Shown here in pieces: positions 34,481-47,003 of a stretch of 64,000 bases of DNA (position 1 is the first letter of the stretch; every line of letters begins with the position of its first letter). The translations under genes were made by a program, and so were the position numbers. The notes below the pieces were generated by a model that was not told the DNA's origin, did no database searches, and saw nothing but the letters and a program-made list of their open reading frames with translations. Origin of the DNA: Acidobacteriota bacterium (GTDB taxonomy: Bacteria; Acidobacteriota; Thermoanaerobaculia; Multivoradales; JAGPDF01); assembly GCA_014584695.1 (NCBI GenBank), contig JACTMI010000020.1, positions 62,001 through 126,000 on the forward strand, written 5' to 3'.

Positions 34481-36349
34481 ATGCCGCTGCGCCGCGCCCT
34501 GTCGCTCGTCGTCGTCGCCTGCATCCTCTCTCTCGCCGGGCTCGCTCTCCGTTCCCGGCCGGCGGAGGCCGCGCGGACCCAGAAGCCGCCGCTCCACGCC
34601 CGGCACTGGATGGCGGTGACCGGCAAGCCGCTCGGCGCGGTGGCCGGCGCGCGCGCCTTCTGGCGCGGCGGCAACGCCGTCGACGCCGCCTGCTCGATGC
34701 TCGCCGCCACCTGCACGCTCTGGGACACCCTGGGCTGGGGGGGAGAGACCCAGGCCCTGGTCTGGCATCCGGGAGAGCGGCGCGTGATCGGCGTCAACGG
34801 CCTGGGCACGGCGCCCGCCGCCGCCACGCCCGAGCGATACCGGGCGGAGGGCTCGCGCTATCCCCCGGAGTACGGCCCGCTCGCCGCGGTCGTCCCGGGG
34901 ACGCCGGGCGGGCTGGTCGCCATGCTGGCCGAGTGGGGCCGGCTGTCCCTGGCCGAGGTGCTCGCGCCGGCGATCGAGCTCGCGGACGGCTTCGCGATCG
35001 AAGCGCAGCTCGCCGGCACGATCGGCCGCCACCGCGACCGGTTATCGAGCTGGCCGTTCTCCCGCGCGCTCTTCCTGCCCGGCGGCGCGCCGCCCGTGCC
35101 GGGGTCGGTCTTCCGCCAGCCCGACCTCGCGCGGACGCTGCGGCGGCTGGTCGAGGCGGAGCGGGTGGCGCTGGCGGCGGGCGCCGGTCGCCGCGAGGCG
35201 ATCCTCGCCGCCGGCGAGCTGTTCTATCGCGGCGAGCTCGGCCGCGAGCTGGCCGCCGCGGCCGCCGCCGAGGGGGCGCTGCTCACCTTCGAAGACCTCG
35301 CCGGCTGGCGGCCGCGCTTCGAGCCCTCGGTGTCGACCCTCTATCGGGGCGTCGAGGTCCACAAGCTGACCGTGTGGACCCAGGGGCCGGCGCTGCTCCA
35401 GGCGCTCAACCTGCTCGAGGGCGAGGACTTGCGCGCGCTCGGCTACAACAGCGCCCGCTACCTCCACACCGTCGCCCAGGCGATGCATCTCGCCTTCGCC
35501 GACCGCGACTTCTACTACGGCGATCCGGACTTTCCGCCGGAGGAGCCGGTGGCCGGGCTGCTGTCGAAGGCGTACGCGCGCGAGCGCTGGCGGCACTTCG
35601 ACCCGGAGCGGAACCGGACCGATCTGGGCCCCGGCGACCCGTACCCGTTCCAGGGCGGGCGGCATCCGTTTCCGGAGCTGCTGCGCGAGTGGACGGCGCC
35701 GGACACGGTCCAGGACACCCGGCCGGGTTTCCAGGTCTCCTCGTTGGGCTTCGACGAGGCCTTCCGTGCGGGCACGACCTCGATCGTCGCCGCCGACGCC
35801 GAGGGCTGGGTGGTGTCGATGACCCCGTCGGGCGCCTGGGTGCCGGCGGTGGTCGCCGGCTCGACCGGCATCGGCCTGTCGCAGCGGATGCAGAGCTTCG
35901 TGCTCGACCCGCGCGACGGTCCCTACAACGTCCTCGCACCCGGCAAGCGGCCGCGGGTGACGTTGACGCCCACGCTCGCGCTGCGCGACGGCGAGCCCTG
36001 GCTCGCGTTCGCCGTCCAGGGCGGCGACTCGCAGGATCAGAACCTGCTGCAGTTCTTCCTCAACGTCCTCGAGTTCGGCATGACGCCCCAGGAGGCGAGC
36101 GAGGCGGCGAACCTGAACACCTACCAGATGCGCAGCTCCTTCGGCGACCACGCGAGCCAGCCCGGACGGCTGACGCTGCGGACGGACGTCCCCGAATGGG
36201 TGCGCGACTCATTGCGCCGGATGGGCTACCGGCTCGACTTCGAGGAGCGGACCTCCGGTCCCTTGACCGCGATCGAGATCGATCGCGCGCACGGCACGCT
36301 CTGGGGTGCCGCGTCGAACCATGGCGAGGACACCGGCATCGGGTGGTGA
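34481..36349 (+). CDS. ggt: Gamma-glutamyltransferase
   Basis: 622 aa N-terminal nucleophile hydrolase that cleaves or transfers gamma-glutamyl groups, as from glutathione. A signal peptide starts at ATG 34481 after ACGGAGG. The N-terminal chain has RGGNAVDAACSMLAATC and EYGPLAAVVPGTPGGLVAM. The autocatalytic cleavage site is before Thr432 in FRAGTTSIVAADAEGW, giving the small subunit. The C-terminal part includes SQRMQSFVLDP. The wider GGT family also includes acylases, so the exact substrate is open. It should be periplasmic. Confidence 0.88.
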   Translation: MPLRRALSLVVVACILSLAGLALRSRPAEAARTQKPPLHARHWMAVTGKPLGAVAGARAFWRGGNAVDAACSMLAATCTLWDTLGWGGETQALVWHPGERRVIGVNGLGTAPAAATPERYRAEGSRYPPEYGPLAAVVPGTPGGLVAMLAEWGRLSLAEVLAPAIELADGFAIEAQLAGTIGRHRDRLSSWPFSRALFLPGGAPPVPGSVFRQPDLARTLRRLVEAERVALAAGAGRREAILAAGELFYRGELGRELAAAAAAEGALLTFEDLAGWRPRFEPSVSTLYRGVEVHKLTVWTQGPALLQALNLLEGEDLRALGYNSARYLHTVAQAMHLAFADRDFYYGDPDFPPEEPVAGLLSKAYARERWRHFDPERNRTDLGPGDPYPFQGGRHPFPELLREWTAPDTVQDTRPGFQVSSLGFDEAFRAGTTSIVAADAEGWVVSMTPSGAWVPAVVAGSTGIGLSQRMQSFVLDPRDGPYNVLAPGKRPRVTLTPTLALRDGEPWLAFAVQGGDSQDQNLLQFFLNVLEFGMTPQEASEAANLNTYQMRSSFGDHASQPGRLTLRTDVPEWVRDSLRRMGYRLDFEERTSGPLTAIEIDRAHGTLWGAASNHGEDTGIGW

Positions 36350-36464
36350 CCCGGAGGCTCGGACTGTGCAGTACTCCACACGCGAGGCGAGGCTCCGGCA
36401 CGCCTCTTGAAGCAGCGCTCCACAACGCGCCTCGAGTCGAGGTGGCGATGAAAGGAGGTCTGCC

Positions 36465-36947
36465 ATGTTTCCCGTCTGGTTCCGTGCATCGCGCCGGTTC
36501 GTGGCGCTGCTGTCGCTCTTCGCCCTGGTGGCCCTGCCGGCCGCGGCGTCCGCCGCCGATCTCGACTTCGGCGTCCGTGCCGGTGGCTATCTGAAGGACT
36601 CCGACCCGTTCGTCGGCCTCGAGCTGCTGATCCCGCTGGGGCCGTCGGACTGGTATTTCAATCCCAACATCGAAGCGACCTTCGCGGACCGGCGCGACCG
36701 GCTGTCCGGGAACTTCGACTTCCACTACGACTTCCGGCAGACCCCCGACTACTACCTGTGGGCGGGCGCCGGATTGGCGGTGATCCACCTGGACGCCGAC
36801 CGTGGCCGTGACTCGGAGACCGACCTCGGCGCCAATCTGCTCGCCGGGATCGGCTGGCGATTGAAGGACTTCACCCCCTACGCCCAGCTCAAGATCGTGG
36901 TCTCCGACGACTCCCAGGTCGTCGCCGGCGTCGGCATTCGGTTCTAG
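36465..36947 (+). CDS. Small outer-membrane beta-barrel protein
   Basis: 160 aa. GGAGG precedes ATG 36465. A signal peptide ends at AAASAADL, then the mature chain is alternating beta-strands: DFGVRAGGYLKDSDPFVGL, WYFNPNIEATFADRRDR, YYLWAGAGLAVIHLDADRG, LGANLLAGIGWRL, and a terminal strand QVVAGVGIRF ending in Phe. A C-terminal aromatic strand is the BAM signal. About eight strands fit an OmpA/OmpX-like barrel. The function is unknown. Confidence 0.8.
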   Translation: MFPVWFRASRRFVALLSLFALVALPAAASAADLDFGVRAGGYLKDSDPFVGLELLIPLGPSDWYFNPNIEATFADRRDRLSGNFDFHYDFRQTPDYYLWAGAGLAVIHLDADRGRDSETDLGANLLAGIGWRLKDFTPYAQLKIVVSDDSQVVAGVGIRF

Positions 36948-36987
36948 CCTCGGCAACCTCGGCTGGTTTCGTTGCGACAGGCCGCAG

Positions 36988-37029
36988 CTGCCGGAGAGGA
37001 CGGGCGAGAACACACGTCAGCTCCGGCAG
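36988..37029. terminator. 9-bp inverted repeat between convergent genes
   Basis: CTGCCGGAG (36988-36996) and CTCCGGCAG (37021-37029) form a perfect 9-bp stem with a 24-nt loop in the 129-bp gap between the outer-membrane gene and the convergent glycosyltransferase gene. It may stop both transcripts. No T-tract follows on either strand, so Rho-independent action is uncertain. Confidence 0.45.
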
Positions 37030-37076
37030 GGCCGGGGGCCTCGCCGTCGAAGCCAACGGAGGCTTCCAGGCTCGCC

Positions 37077-38567
37077 TCAGGGGGGCGGGAGGACCGCGTC
37101 TTCAGGCCCGCGCTCGGGTTGGACGAAGATGCCGAGCTCGTCGAGCTCACCCGCGGGGTGAACGTGCCAGCCCAGCTCGTGCAGCTCACCCAGAAAGACC
37201 TCTTCGATCCGTTTCGGAACCAGCCAGATCGTCGCCCTTTCCCCCTCTTCGATCTCCTCCCGGAGCGGTACGAAGAGGGGTCGGTACGAGGGCTCTCGCG
37301 GCCGCGCCGGAATCGACTCGAGCTCCACTCTCTCGACGTCGACGTCGAAGTAGAACGAGAGGCTGTAGGGCGGCCTGCGGTGGACGAGGATCAACTCGCC
37401 TGGTGGGTAGGGCAGATGCGAAGCGAGCCGGGCCGCGAGGCGGCGGCCGTCCCGCGCCGTCGGCCAGACAGCGGCGGCGCCCTTGAGCGCCAGCAACAAG
37501 CCGAGCCAGGCCGCCACCAGTCCTCGCCGCCGCCGCGACGCCAGCGCGTCCGCGGGCAGGGCGCGTGCGAGCATGATCGATGCGGGCACCACCAGCGGCA
37601 GCAGATAGAGCGGCATGCGCGAGCTCGAGAGGCAGAAGACGACGAGCGGGAGCAGCAGCCAAGCGCGCAGCAGCGCGGCGGCCGGGTCCAGCGGGAGTGG
37701 CCGCGTGGCGCTGCCCCGTCGGCGGAGCCAACGCGCGATCGCCCACGGACTCCAGGGCAGTGAGGCGGCGACGATCACCGGCAGGAAGGCGCGCGCGAGG
37801 CCGGCGAGGCCGGCGTTGCGGCCGAAAGCGTCCGTCGCCACGCGCTCGACCACTTCCTCGCCCAGCAGGTACGGCAGCAGATCCGGCCGCAGCACGATCT
37901 CGAGCGCGAACCAACCGAGCCCGACGAGAGCGAAATAGAACACCGCGCGGGTGGAGTAGAGGCGCGCCAGGCCGCGCAAGCCATCGAAGCGGATCGTGCA
38001 GGCGAGGATCGCCAGCAGCGGCAGCAGCCCGGGCGGTCCTTTGGTCAGGAAAGCGAGGCCGAATCCCAGTCCCATCCAGGCGAGTGGCCGCCGGGGCCGA
38101 TCCGGGTCGAAGCGGTGCTCGACGAAGCCGGCGACGCCCAGGGTGGAGAAGAGGGCGAGCAGCGTGTCGGTGGTGACGATGTTGGCGGCGACGAAGGGGA
38201 AGAGTGAGGTCGCCTGGATGGTGGCTGCCAGCGTCTCGCGCCCCGGCGCCAGGCGACGCGCGAGCCGGTGAACGAGCAGCACGGTGAAGGCCCAGGCGAG
38301 CGCGTTGGGGAGCCGGGCGGCCCACTCGTTGCGGCCGAACAGGGCGATCGAGCCGCCCACTGCCCAGTAGGTGAGGGGCGGCTTGGAGAAGTGCGGAACA
38401 TCGTGCCAGAGCGTGGGCGTGAGCCAGTCGCCGGAGCGGACCATGCGCAGCGCGACGTTGACGTAGCGCCCCTCGTCGGGATCCCAGAGACCCCGGGCGC
38501 CCTGCAACGCGAACGCGAAGGCGAAGAGCGCGAGGATCGCGGCCGCGCGGCCGCGCGCTCCCTCCAT
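37077..38567 (-). CDS. ArnT/PMT-like membrane glycosyltransferase
   Basis: 496 aa with about eleven membrane segments. The catalytic loop near the N-terminus reads GLWDPDEGRYVNVALRM, whose Asp/Glu pair is the metal or donor site in GT39/GT83 enzymes, and KPPLTYWAVGGSIALFG is the next conserved block. Such enzymes move a sugar from a polyprenyl phosphate to lipid A or another envelope acceptor. A 110-residue soluble tail follows. The donor sugar is unknown. It starts 10 nt after the phosphohexomutase gene ends, so the two are likely co-transcribed and share a glycan pathway. Confidence 0.85.
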   Translation of the reverse strand: MEGARGRAAAILALFAFAFALQGARGLWDPDEGRYVNVALRMVRSGDWLTPTLWHDVPHFSKPPLTYWAVGGSIALFGRNEWAARLPNALAWAFTVLLVHRLARRLAPGRETLAATIQATSLFPFVAANIVTTDTLLALFSTLGVAGFVEHRFDPDRPRRPLAWMGLGFGLAFLTKGPPGLLPLLAILACTIRFDGLRGLARLYSTRAVFYFALVGLGWFALEIVLRPDLLPYLLGEEVVERVATDAFGRNAGLAGLARAFLPVIVAASLPWSPWAIARWLRRRGSATRPLPLDPAAALLRAWLLLPLVVFCLSSSRMPLYLLPLVVPASIMLARALPADALASRRRRGLVAAWLGLLLALKGAAAVWPTARDGRRLAARLASHLPYPPGELILVHRRPPYSLSFYFDVDVERVELESIPARPREPSYRPLFVPLREEIEEGERATIWLVPKRIEEVFLGELHELGWHVHPAGELDELGIFVQPERGPEDAVLPPP

Positions 38568-38577
38568 GCCCGCTCCC

Positions 38578-39942
38578 TCAGTGGTCGACCGGGTGGCCGA
38601 TCCGGTCGACCAGCTCGGCCATGCGGGTCGCGAGCAGCTCGGGTGTGCGCGCTTCGCAGACCAGGCGCAGGAGGGGTTCGGTGTTCGACGGCCGGACGTT
38701 GAACCACCAGTCGTCGTACTCGACGGTGATGCCGTCGAGCCAGTCGATCCGGCCGCCGGCGTAGGCCGCTTCGAGCTCCTTCATCTTGCCGCTCTTGTCC
38801 TCGACTTCGAAGTTGGTCTCCGGGCTCTTGGCGTAGCGGGTGAGCGGCGCCACCAGCTCCGACATCTTGCGGCCCGAGTGCCAGAGCAGGTTCAGGATCT
38901 CGACCACCGCGGCGATGGCGCAGTCGGCGTGGTAGTTGTCGCGGAAGTAGTAGTGGCCGGCGAGCTCGCCGCCGAACAGGCCGCGCTTGGCGCGCAGTGT
39001 CGCCTTCATGAAGGAGTGGCCGACGCGCTCGCGCACCGGGATTCCGCCCCGCTCCCGGATGTACTCGGCGACCGCGCGCGAGGAGCGCAGGTCGTAGAGC
39101 ACGTGCTTGCCGGGATCGTGCGCGAGCAGCTCGCCGGCGATCAGCGCCGTGGCGAGGTCCGAGCCGATCGGCTGGCCGCGCTCGTCGACGAAGGCCGCGC
39201 GGTCGAAGTCGCCGTCGCAGGAGACGCCGAGGTCGGCGCCGGTCTCGAGCACCGCGGCCTGGAGGTCGCGCAGGTTCTCGAGCTTCAGCGGATTCGCTTC
39301 GTGATTCGGGAAGGAGCCGTCGAGCTCGAAGTAGAGCGGCACCAGCTCGATGCCGAGCGCGTCCCAGATCGCGCGGTCGACGACCGCCATGCCGTTGGCG
39401 GCGTCGACCACGACCCGCAGCGGCCGGGCGTCGGCGGGCCGCTCGAGGAACGAGAGGACGTGCCGCCGGTAGGCCTCGGCGACTTCGGCGCGCTCGACCG
39501 TGCCGACCCGGCTCGCCGCCGGGAAGGCACCCGCTTCGACCACGCGCTCGAGCAACGGAATGCCGTGGTCGCCGGAGACCGGCCGGGCCTCGTGCTTCGA
39601 GAACTTGAGCCCGTTGTATTCGGCCGGGTTGTGGGAGGCGGTGACCTGCACGCCGCCGGCGGCGCGCAGGTGGCCGATGGCGAAGTAGTTCATCGGCGTC
39701 GAGGCGAGCCCGATGTCGACGACGTCGAGGCCCGCCGCGACCAGGCCCTCGGCGAGGGCGGCCGCCAGCGGCTCGGAGGAGGGCCGCATGTCGCGGGACA
39801 CCACCACCCGCGTGCCGCCGTGGGCGACGTCGTCGGCGTCGAGCACGGCCGGGAAGGCGCGGCCGATCCGGCGCGCCATCGATTCGTCGATCTGCGACGG
39901 GTAGATCCCGCGCACGTCGTATGCCTTGAAGATGCCGGCCAT
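38578..39942 (-). CDS. Phosphomannomutase/phosphoglucomutase
   Basis: 454 aa, typical of bacterial PMM/PGM (AlgC-type), which interconverts hexose-1- and -6-phosphates through a phosphoserine. The phosphoserine loop is VTASHNPAEYNGLK, the metal site DGDFDRAAF, the sugar-specificity loop GGELAGHYYF and the phosphate site RPSNTEPLLRL. The N-terminus FKAYDVRGIYP fits exactly. It should supply mannose-1-P or glucose-1-P for envelope polysaccharides. The glycosyltransferase follows immediately. The start is at ATG 39942 with a weak GGGGGAACG site. Confidence 0.95.
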   Translation of the reverse strand: MAGIFKAYDVRGIYPSQIDESMARRIGRAFPAVLDADDVAHGGTRVVVSRDMRPSSEPLAAALAEGLVAAGLDVVDIGLASTPMNYFAIGHLRAAGGVQVTASHNPAEYNGLKFSKHEARPVSGDHGIPLLERVVEAGAFPAASRVGTVERAEVAEAYRRHVLSFLERPADARPLRVVVDAANGMAVVDRAIWDALGIELVPLYFELDGSFPNHEANPLKLENLRDLQAAVLETGADLGVSCDGDFDRAAFVDERGQPIGSDLATALIAGELLAHDPGKHVLYDLRSSRAVAEYIRERGGIPVRERVGHSFMKATLRAKRGLFGGELAGHYYFRDNYHADCAIAAVVEILNLLWHSGRKMSELVAPLTRYAKSPETNFEVEDKSGKMKELEAAYAGGRIDWLDGITVEYDDWWFNVRPSNTEPLLRLVCEARTPELLATRMAELVDRIGHPVDH

Positions 39943-40054
39943 CGTTCCCCCGGTCGACGTTCGTCCTGGCCGCGAGGTTATCAGCCCCCTTCGGCCCGCC
40001 GGCGTGTCCTGCTGCGGCGCTGAATCGCGTTCTTCCCGGAGAGGAGATCCCGGA

Positions 40055-40336
40055 ATGCTCCGACTCGCCCTGCCCCTGGCCGCCGCGGCGGCGCTGCTCG
40101 TCGCGGCCGCGGCGCTCGCCCTCTGGCTCGACCGCCGCCGCGGCGCCGCGGCGGAACCGGCGAGCCCGCCTTCCTCGCTGGCCCCGTCACCGCCAGAGGG
40201 CGACGCGGAGCCGGCGCACACGACGCTGGTCTTCTCCCCCGGGCGCAGCGGCGCGCTCGAGCGCACGGCGTTCGAGGAGACGATCGACTTCGTGCCGCCG
40301 CCGGAGGCGCTCGAAAGACCGCCGAAGCCCTCCTGA
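40055..40336 (+). CDS. Small single-pass membrane protein, unknown
   Basis: 93 aa. GGAGAGGAG precedes the ATG at 40055. One membrane helix (LAAAAALLVAAAALALWL) with positive DRRRG on its C-terminal side, then a Pro/Ala-rich disordered segment with a conserved-looking core HTTLVFSPGRSGALERT. Orientation is uncertain; the positive-inside rule would put the tail in the cytoplasm. No family recognised. It is divergent from the phosphohexomutase and convergent with ileS. Confidence 0.5.
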   Translation: MLRLALPLAAAAALLVAAAALALWLDRRRGAAAEPASPPSSLAPSPPEGDAEPAHTTLVFSPGRSGALERTAFEETIDFVPPPEALERPPKPS

Positions 40337-40354
40337 AGGGCGGCGGCCGGCGGG

Positions 40355-40378
40355 CCGGAACCCGGCTGAGGTTTCCGG
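40355..40378. terminator. Hairpin between convergent genes
   Basis: CCGGAACC (40355-40362) pairs with GGTTTCCGG (40370-40378) leaving one bulged T and a 7-nt loop, in the 44-bp gap between the small membrane gene and the end of ileS. It is a plausible bidirectional terminator without a T-run. Confidence 0.4.
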
Positions 40379-40380
40379 GC

Positions 40381-43817
<3,437 letters not shown>

Positions 43818-43821
<4 letters not shown>

Positions 43822-44816
43822 GCGCTCGGGAGGCTCTCGTGGAAACGCGCCAAGAGAGCGGCGAAGCTCGCGGGCGCCTCGGCGTGCGGGAGGATGCCGG
43901 CCCCCTCGACGACCTCGAGCTCCGCGTCCGCTTGCGCTTGCATCCAGAGATCGGCCGACTCGACCGGCGGATGGACCGCCTGGCGGCCCCAGACCAGCAG
44001 CGTCGGCAGACGGAGCCGGCCGAGCGCGGCGCCGGTCTGGTGGTTCAGGTAACCGGAGAGATAGGCCGCGAGTGCGCCGCGGCTGCCGGATTCGTGGGCT
44101 CCCCGCCAGTGGTGGTCGAGCAGCTCGGGTGTCACCCGGGCCGGGTCCGCGTAGACCTCGGTGCGCAGGTGGTGGTCGAGGCCGGCGCGACTCGAGTAGA
44201 CGTTGAGCGCCGAAGTGCCGACGACCGGCAGGCGCAGCAGCCGGTGGATCACCGCGTCCTTGAGGTCGGGCTCGTCGCCGGCGGTGTCGAGTCCCAGCGG
44301 GCAGACCAGCGCGAGCGCCCGCACCAGCTCCGGCCGGTCGACGGCCACCTGGACCGCGTAGGCGGCGGAGAGGCCGCTGGCGACCAGGATCGCGCGCCGC
44401 CGGACCACCTCGATCAGGAAGTCGATCAGGAACTCGATGTAGAGCTCGGAATCGTACTGGACCGAAGGGCGATCGGACCGCCCCCACCCGGGCAGGTCGG
44501 GGGCGAAGAGCTGGAAGCGGGAGGCGAGCGACCCGGCGGCATCGCGCCACTCGAGCGAGTCGTGCCCCGGCCCGAACGAGTGCAGGAGGACCAGCGGGTC
44601 GCCTTCGCCCAGGCGTTGAAAGAGCACGTCGCCCAGGTCCCAGGCGTAGCGGTGGCGCCGCCCCCAGGTCGTCGGCTCGACCCGCTTCGCCCGCCGGGCG
44701 ATGACGGCGTTGACCAGCGCCGGCAGGCCGACCGCGGCCCCACCCACCAGCAGCCCGCGCAGGATCCGCTTGCGCCGCCTCCGGCGCTCCTCTTCCTCGG
44801 CGGTCCAGGCGGCCAT
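43818..44816 (-). CDS. Alpha/beta-hydrolase, membrane-anchored
   Basis: 332 aa. A charged start (EEEERRRRRKR) and a short hydrophobic helix (GLLVGGAAVGLPALVNAVIA) suggest an inner-membrane anchor facing the cytoplasm. The hydrolase core has the oxyanion strand PLVLLHSFGPGHDS, FAPDLPGWGRSDRPS, a nucleophile elbow in ASGLSAAYAVQ (Gly-x-Ser-x-Ala instead of Gly-x-Ser-x-Gly), and the C-terminal His in GILPHAEAP. The reaction is unknown. It overlaps ileS by 4 nt and is divergent from def (58-bp gap). Confidence 0.78.
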
Positions 44817-44874
44817 GAGACGGTCGAGATTATCACGCGCTGCGGTCGCCGCCGGGCCGCAGTAAGATGCGCTC

Positions 44875-45432
44875 ATGCCCGTCCTGCCCATCGTCCGGCT
44901 CGGCCATCCGGCGCTGCGGACTCCGGCTGAACCGCTGCCCGCCGGCCGGCTCGAGGAGGCGGCGACACAGCGCCTGATCGACGACATGATCGAGACGATG
45001 CGCGCGGCCGACGGTGTCGGCCTGGCGGCGCCCCAAGTCGGCACCGGTTGGCAGCTGTTCGTCTACGAGGCGGTCGACGCCGCCCGCCCCGGCGAGGGCA
45101 TCCCGCTGCGGGTGGTGGTGAATCCGATGCTGGTCCCGGACGGCCACGAGCTGGTCTACGACTGGGAAGGCTGTCTGTCGATTCCCGACCTGCGCGGCCT
45201 GGTTCCCCGTCACCCCGCGGTGCGCGTGCGCGCGCTGGATCGCGCCGGCAACCCGCTCGACTACCTCGCCGAGGGTTTCGAAGCGCGGATCGTGCAGCAC
45301 GAGTTCGACCATCTGAACGGCGTCGTCTTCCTCGACCGGATGCGCGATTTCCAGTCGCTCGCCTTCTACGAGGAGTGGGAGCGCTACCTGGTCGAACCGG
45401 GCGCCGCTCCCGGCGGCGCTCGACCGGAATAA
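44875..45432 (+). CDS. def: Peptide deformylase
   Basis: 185 aa. Removes the formyl group from nascent N-formyl-methionine. All three metal-site motifs are intact: GVGLAAPQVG, EGCLSIPDL (the Cys ligand) and VQHEFDHLNG (His ligands and catalytic Glu). A proline/glycine-rich tail follows. No ribosome site, but TAAGAT lies 6 nt before the ATG. The stop is directly followed by the GTG of rlmH, so the pair is co-transcribed. Confidence 0.96.
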   Translation: MPVLPIVRLGHPALRTPAEPLPAGRLEEAATQRLIDDMIETMRAADGVGLAAPQVGTGWQLFVYEAVDAARPGEGIPLRVVVNPMLVPDGHELVYDWEGCLSIPDLRGLVPRHPAVRVRALDRAGNPLDYLAEGFEARIVQHEFDHLNGVVFLDRMRDFQSLAFYEEWERYLVEPGAAPGGARPE

Positions 45433-45909
45433 GTGGCCCTCTCCTTCCAGATCCTGTGGGCGGGCCGGCACCAGCCGGACGCCTGGGAGGCGCTGTGCGC
45501 CGACTACCGACGGCGGATCGAGCCGCTGGTCCGCATCGAGGAGCGGCCGATCCGAGCGCGGACGCCGGGCGACGATCCCGCGCGTCGGCGCGCCGAGGGG
45601 CGCGCGATCGCGACCGCCGCGCCGCCCGACGGTTTCTGGGTAGCCCTCGACCGGCGCGGCGAGATGGTGGACTCCGAGCGTCTGGCGCGCCAGGTCGAGA
45701 CCTGGCGGCGGGAGTGGCCGCACGCCGTCGTCTTCTTTCTCGGCTCCGACCTCGGCCTCGCCCCCGAGCTCGTCGAGCGCTGCCGCTGGCGCTGGTCGCT
45801 CGGGCCGTTGACCTTGCCGCACGCGCTCGCCCGCCTGGTGCTGCTCGAGCAGCTCTATCGTGCGCTTTCGATCGGCGCGGGAATCCAGTATCATCGCAGG
45901 CCGTTTTAA
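45433..45909 (+). CDS. rlmH: 23S rRNA pseudouridine-1915 N3-methyltransferase RlmH
   Basis: 158 aa SPOUT methyltransferase. The GTG start immediately follows the def stop (TAAGTG). Visible blocks are FQILWAGRHQPD, the central GFWVALDRRGEMVDSERLA, the SAM-site loop VVFFLGSDLGLAPE and the C-terminal LTLPHALARLVLLEQLYRA with a YHRRPF end, all characteristic of RlmH. It modifies helix 69 of 23S rRNA on assembled 70S ribosomes. Neighbours def and the DksA-like gene fit a translation cluster. Confidence 0.93.
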   Translation: MALSFQILWAGRHQPDAWEALCADYRRRIEPLVRIEERPIRARTPGDDPARRRAEGRAIATAAPPDGFWVALDRRGEMVDSERLARQVETWRREWPHAVVFFLGSDLGLAPELVERCRWRWSLGPLTLPHALARLVLLEQLYRALSIGAGIQYHRRPF

Positions 45910-45967
45910 CCAGGCGACGCCGTTGGCCGGCGCGGCCGGACGGTGGCCTCCAAAGGGGGACGTGCGC

Positions 45968-46978
45968 GTGGCCCAGAAGAAGAGCAAGTCCGTGAAGTCG
46001 GCGCGACCGAAGCCGTCCGCGAAGGGTGCCCAGGGGAGCGGGAGCCGCCGTTCCGCCAAGGCGGCGCCCGCGCGGCCGAAGTCGGCGTCGAAGGCCCAGC
46101 GGGCCGCGGCGGTCCCGGCGAAGGTCTCCAGCCGCGCGAAGCCCGCGCAGGCCGCAGCGAAGCCCAAGGTGGCCGCGAAGGCGAAGTCGAAGCCGGCACC
46201 GAAATCGAAACCGGCGCCCAAGCCGAAGTCCGTCGCCAAGCCGAAGTCCGTCGCCAAGCCGAAGTCTGTCGCCAAGCCGAAGTCCGGCGTCAAGCCGAAG
46301 TCCGTCGCCAAGCCGAAGTCGGCGCCGAAAGCGCCGGCGAAGAAGGCCAAGCAGCCCGAAAAGAAGGGGGCACCGAAAGTCTCGCGGGCCGCCCAGCGGC
46401 TGGCCAGGACCCAGGCCAAGGCGCAGGCGCGCAGCTCGGCCAAGGGCACCCCGGCGGCGAAGCCCGCGGTCAAGAAGCCCGCCAAGCCGCGGGCCCCGAA
46501 GACGCCCTCGGCGAGCGCCACCCCGATCTGGTCGGCGCCGGTGCGGTCGCAGCGCTCGAAGCCGGTGCCGCCGCGGCCGCCCGCGCCGGTGCCGGCGCCC
46601 CCCGCCGGGGTCTCCTTCCCCGCCGACTTCCTCGCCGAGCAGCGGGCCCGCCTGGAAGCGAAGAAGGAGGAGATCCTGGCGCTCTATCGCAAGGACCTGA
46701 AGAGCGGCCAGGAGTCGAACGACGGTCCCACCGAGGACATCGTCGATCGCGCGAACAACGCCTACAGCCGCGAGCTCGCCTTCTCGATCTCCGACGCCGA
46801 GCGCAACCTGCTGATGCAGATCGAGGAGGCGCTCTCGCGGGTCGAGGCGGGCACCTACGGCTTCTGCGCGCACACCGGGCAGCCGATCGGTCGAGCCCGG
46901 CTCGAGGCGCTGCCCTGGGCCCGCTACGGCATCGAGGCGCAGGAGCTGCTCGAGAAGGGCCTGCTGACCGAAGCCTGA
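45968..46978 (+). CDS. DksA/TraR-like protein with long histone-H1-like N-terminal tail
   Basis: 336 aa. The GTG at 45968 is chosen for its spacing to AAAGGGGGA. Residues 1 to about 225 are Lys/Ala/Pro-rich and disordered, like histone H1 or AlgP, with five KPKSVA-type repeats. The last 110 residues are a DksA coiled-coil/zinc-finger domain: LEAKKEEILALYRKDL, then DIVDRANNAYSRELAFSIS and GTYGFCAHTGQPIGRARLE. Only one of four finger cysteines remains; the second half reads ARYGIEAQE, as in one-cysteine DksA variants of alphaproteobacteria. It may bind RNA polymerase while the tail binds DNA or RNA. Confidence 0.85.
   Translation: MAQKKSKSVKSARPKPSAKGAQGSGSRRSAKAAPARPKSASKAQRAAAVPAKVSSRAKPAQAAAKPKVAAKAKSKPAPKSKPAPKPKSVAKPKSVAKPKSVAKPKSGVKPKSVAKPKSAPKAPAKKAKQPEKKGAPKVSRAAQRLARTQAKAQARSSAKGTPAAKPAVKKPAKPRAPKTPSASATPIWSAPVRSQRSKPVPPRPPAPVPAPPAGVSFPADFLAEQRARLEAKKEEILALYRKDLKSGQESNDGPTEDIVDRANNAYSRELAFSISDAERNLLMQIEEALSRVEAGTYGFCAHTGQPIGRARLEALPWARYGIEAQELLEKGLLTEA
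46220..46309 (+). repeat. In-frame 18-bp tandem repeat in the DksA-like gene
   Basis: Five units of AAGCCGAAGTCCGTCGCC with few changes (46220, 46238, 46256, 46274, 46292), plus a partial sixth, encode repeated KPKSVA. The units are nearly identical at the DNA level, so they could expand or contract by slippage and change tail length. Confidence 0.9.
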
Positions 46979-47003
46979 GGACACCGGGCCGAGGCAGGAA
47001 GCG

